Positions 62,372-64,000 of a stretch of DNA of 64,000 nt are shown here, piece by piece. Made by a program: the position numbers and the translations under genes. This stretch comes from an uncultured Methylophilaceae bacterium (lineage in GTDB: Bacteria; Pseudomonadota; Gammaproteobacteria; Burkholderiales; Methylophilaceae). Under the pieces are notes generated by a model. The model was given only the letters and a program-made list of their open reading frames with translations, searched no databases and was not told the DNA's origin. How positions within the stretch are numbered: the stretch's first letter is position 1; each line of letters begins with the position of its first letter. The stretch covers positions 1-64,000 of the forward strand of contig CAIQFD010000008.1 of NCBI GenBank assembly GCA_903870995.1, read 5' to 3'.

Positions 62372-63811
62372 CTAGTTAAACCAGCCACCTTTTTTTGGTT
62401 CATCAATTAAACCACGAAGCTCTTTTAGTCGAGCTTCGACAATGGATTGCTGATAAAAATCAGCATCGCCAGACTTTACTGCTAAGTCCATCTGCTCTAG
62501 AGCTTTCGGCACATTGTAACGCCTAAAATAGGCTTCACCTTGCGCTTGATGGCTAAGCAAGTTTTTTCCCAATGCGGCGTAACCTTTCGCCTTCAATTCG
62601 TAAATATAAGGATCGCTAGGATATAAGCTTTGTTTTTCATTCAGCAATTGCAACGCTTGTTGTGACTGACGAATACGCAAGAAATGCTCAGCATATCCGT
62701 AAATTAAAGCGCGACTACCTGGATAAATGACTAAACCTGCTTGATAAGCTTTTGCGGCTTGCGTTGGATTATCACGAGCCACTTCAATATTAGCTGCAAG
62801 GCTGGCAAAAAATGGGTGGCTGGGCGTATTGGCACTTAGCCAACTTAACTCGTTACTTGCTCCATCCACATTGCCAACACGCAACATTGCAATCGCAAGT
62901 CCATAATGCTGAGCACTTTCGCTGATGTAACGTCTATCTATCAAATTGGCTTGAAATAAACTCACTGCCTCATTTGCAACACCACCACTCGCCAGCACCT
63001 TGGCTCGCACCAAGTCAAAATCTGGTGAATATGGCGCCATCCGATAACGGCTATTCGCAGTGCGCGCAGTTACATCAGCAATACGCTCACTAGTAATTGG
63101 GTGGGTGCGTAAAAAAGCCGGTGCACTACCTTCCACATAGCGAGTACCTTTTTGCATGATTTGAAAAAAGCTCGCCATCCCATGGGTGTCGTAACCCGCG
63201 CTTTCCAAAATTGAAATGCCAACACGGTCAGCTTCGCGTTCATGATCGCGTGTGTAATCCAATTGCTTTTGCACAGAACCTGCGGATGAGGTCATCATGG
63301 CAGCGCTAGCAAGCTGTGGATTTGCGCGTGCGGATAAAATCGCTAATGCCATCCCCGCCATACTAATCAAAGAATCATTTTTCTGCTGGGCCATCATTCT
63401 CGCCATATGATGTTGCACCACGTGACCGATTTCATGACCAATCACACCTGCCAATTCAGATTCGTTGGTAGCGGCCACAATCAGGCCTGTATGCACGCCA
63501 ATCACCCCACCAGGCATCGCAAAAGCATTAATGCTGTTGTCCTTAACCACAAAAAAGTTAAACCACTGCGTTTTGTCTGGGCCGTTACTCGCTAAGCGCA
63601 TGCCAAGATTTTGAATGTAATCGGTAATTTCTGGGTCGGAAAGCACCTCATCGCTCGACATCACGCTACGCATGATTTGGTCAGCAATTTTCTTTTCTTG
63701 AAGTGGCGAAAGCACAGTCGCTGAGACATCGCCCAAATCAGGCAAATCATCTGCTAATGCGATAGGCGCAAATAAGGAAAACAACAGAAGGCTATAAACA
63801 AGTTTCATCAT
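62372..63811 (-). CDS. BepA/YfgC-like M48 metalloprotease with TPR domain
   Basis: A periplasmic zinc protease and chaperone for outer-membrane protein assembly. A signal peptide (LVYSLLLFSLFAPIALA) precedes the M48 domain with zinc motif VIGHEIGHVVQHHMARM and the third ligand Glu in DHEREADRVG. About 200 C-terminal residues form TPR-like helices. 479 residues, as in BepA. It heads the run bepA-like, soxY, soxZ and is divergent from moaC. Confidence 0.94.
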   Translation of the reverse strand: MMKLVYSLLLFSLFAPIALADDLPDLGDVSATVLSPLQEKKIADQIMRSVMSSDEVLSDPEITDYIQNLGMRLASNGPDKTQWFNFFVVKDNSINAFAMPGGVIGVHTGLIVAATNESELAGVIGHEIGHVVQHHMARMMAQQKNDSLISMAGMALAILSARANPQLASAAMMTSSAGSVQKQLDYTRDHEREADRVGISILESAGYDTHGMASFFQIMQKGTRYVEGSAPAFLRTHPITSERIADVTARTANSRYRMAPYSPDFDLVRAKVLASGGVANEAVSLFQANLIDRRYISESAQHYGLAIAMLRVGNVDGASNELSWLSANTPSHPFFASLAANIEVARDNPTQAAKAYQAGLVIYPGSRALIYGYAEHFLRIRQSQQALQLLNEKQSLYPSDPYIYELKAKGYAALGKNLLSHQAQGEAYFRRYNVPKALEQMDLAVKSGDADFYQQSIVEARLKELRGLIDEPKKGGWFN

Positions 63812-63967
63812 TGCGTATGATAACGTTACTCACTAGGTCCATGAGAGCTTTTTGATGCTCTCAAGTAGTAAAATAATAGTACACGATGTTATAACGACAT
63901 TACGAAGCAAGTTCACCGTTCACATCGAAATTATCATGCGAACAAGTTAAATAAGAAAGCAACATTG

Positions 63968-64000
63968 ATGAGCGAACTTACCCATTTTGATAGCCAAGGC
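63968..64000 (+). CDS. moaC: Start of moaC (cyclic pyranopterin monophosphate synthase), cut by window end
   Basis: Only 11 codons are visible, MSELTHFDSQG, which closely match the N-terminus of MoaC (E. coli begins MSQLTHINAAG). MoaC takes part in molybdenum cofactor synthesis. The call rests on this short match and on its place beside a bepA-like gene. It is divergent from that gene across 156 nt. Confidence 0.65.
   Translation, partial: MSELTHFDSQG

Overview
The window is ordinary, densely packed chromosome of a betaproteobacterium, most likely a methylotroph of the family Methylophilaceae (Methylotenera-like). This rests on a gene for 3-hexulose-6-phosphate synthase, the formaldehyde-fixing enzyme of the ribulose monophosphate cycle, on the moderate, AT-leaning base composition, and on classic betaproteobacterial gene orders: mlaFEDCB-ibaG-murA-his-tatABC-degQ-nif3-petABC-sspAB, system II cytochrome c assembly with cytochrome c4, pepA-holC, and purM divergent from hda. 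No insertion sequence, integrase, CRISPR array or rRNA was seen. The genus is an inference.

Layout. 29-3422: tRNA-Tyr and tRNA-Thr flank a tightly overlapping four-gene cassette (two SMR-like half-transporters, a DegT-type aminotransferase, a FemAB/GNAT-like acyltransferase). 3458-7158: sspB, sspA and the cytochrome bc1 operon petABC, with a terminator between petC and sspA. 7304-10504: nif3, a DegQ/DegS-type protease (plus strand) and tatABC. 10519-18413: HIT protein and a complete his operon (G, D, C, B, H, A, F, I, E), interrupted between hisC and hisB by hps, which has its own promoter and terminator. 18435-25081: murA, a CGFS glutaredoxin, IbaG, a two-gene ABC exporter and mlaBCDEF. 25187-30004: orphan pilin, system II cytochrome c assembly and cytochrome c4.

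30112-38116: engB, trmB, a MidA-type methyltransferase, a pteridine reductase-like SDR, ttcA, topA and pbpG. 38282-41624: orphan gcvH, a repeat-rich helical protein of unknown function, holC and pepA. 41748-48237: lptF and lptG, an RDD protein, a DUF3106/DUF3619/sigma-factor cluster, a PilR-like regulator with a degenerate AAA+ domain, and a cation antiporter. 48292-53089: ampD and an RND efflux adaptor and pump. 53117-59119 (minus strand): GNAT, a dicarboxylate-type symporter, an RsmB-like methyltransferase, two tandem DUF3108 proteins and purM. 59288-64000: hda, an FAD-dependent oxidoreductase, soxZ and soxY without other sox genes, a BepA-like metalloprotease, and the start of moaC.

How the genes work together: envelope maintenance dominates (Mla lipid transport, LptFG, MurA, AmpD, PBP7, BepA, Tat export). 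With it come respiratory electron transport (bc1, cytochrome c4, c-heme assembly) and central biosynthesis (histidine, purine, RuMP). The items most worth a second look are the protein cassette between two tRNA genes, hps as a self-contained unit inside the his operon, the PilR-like protein that has lost sigma-54 activator hallmarks, the helical protein built on 19-residue units, the solitary SoxYZ pair with an altered carrier arm, and irregular start sites in the two DUF3108 genes.
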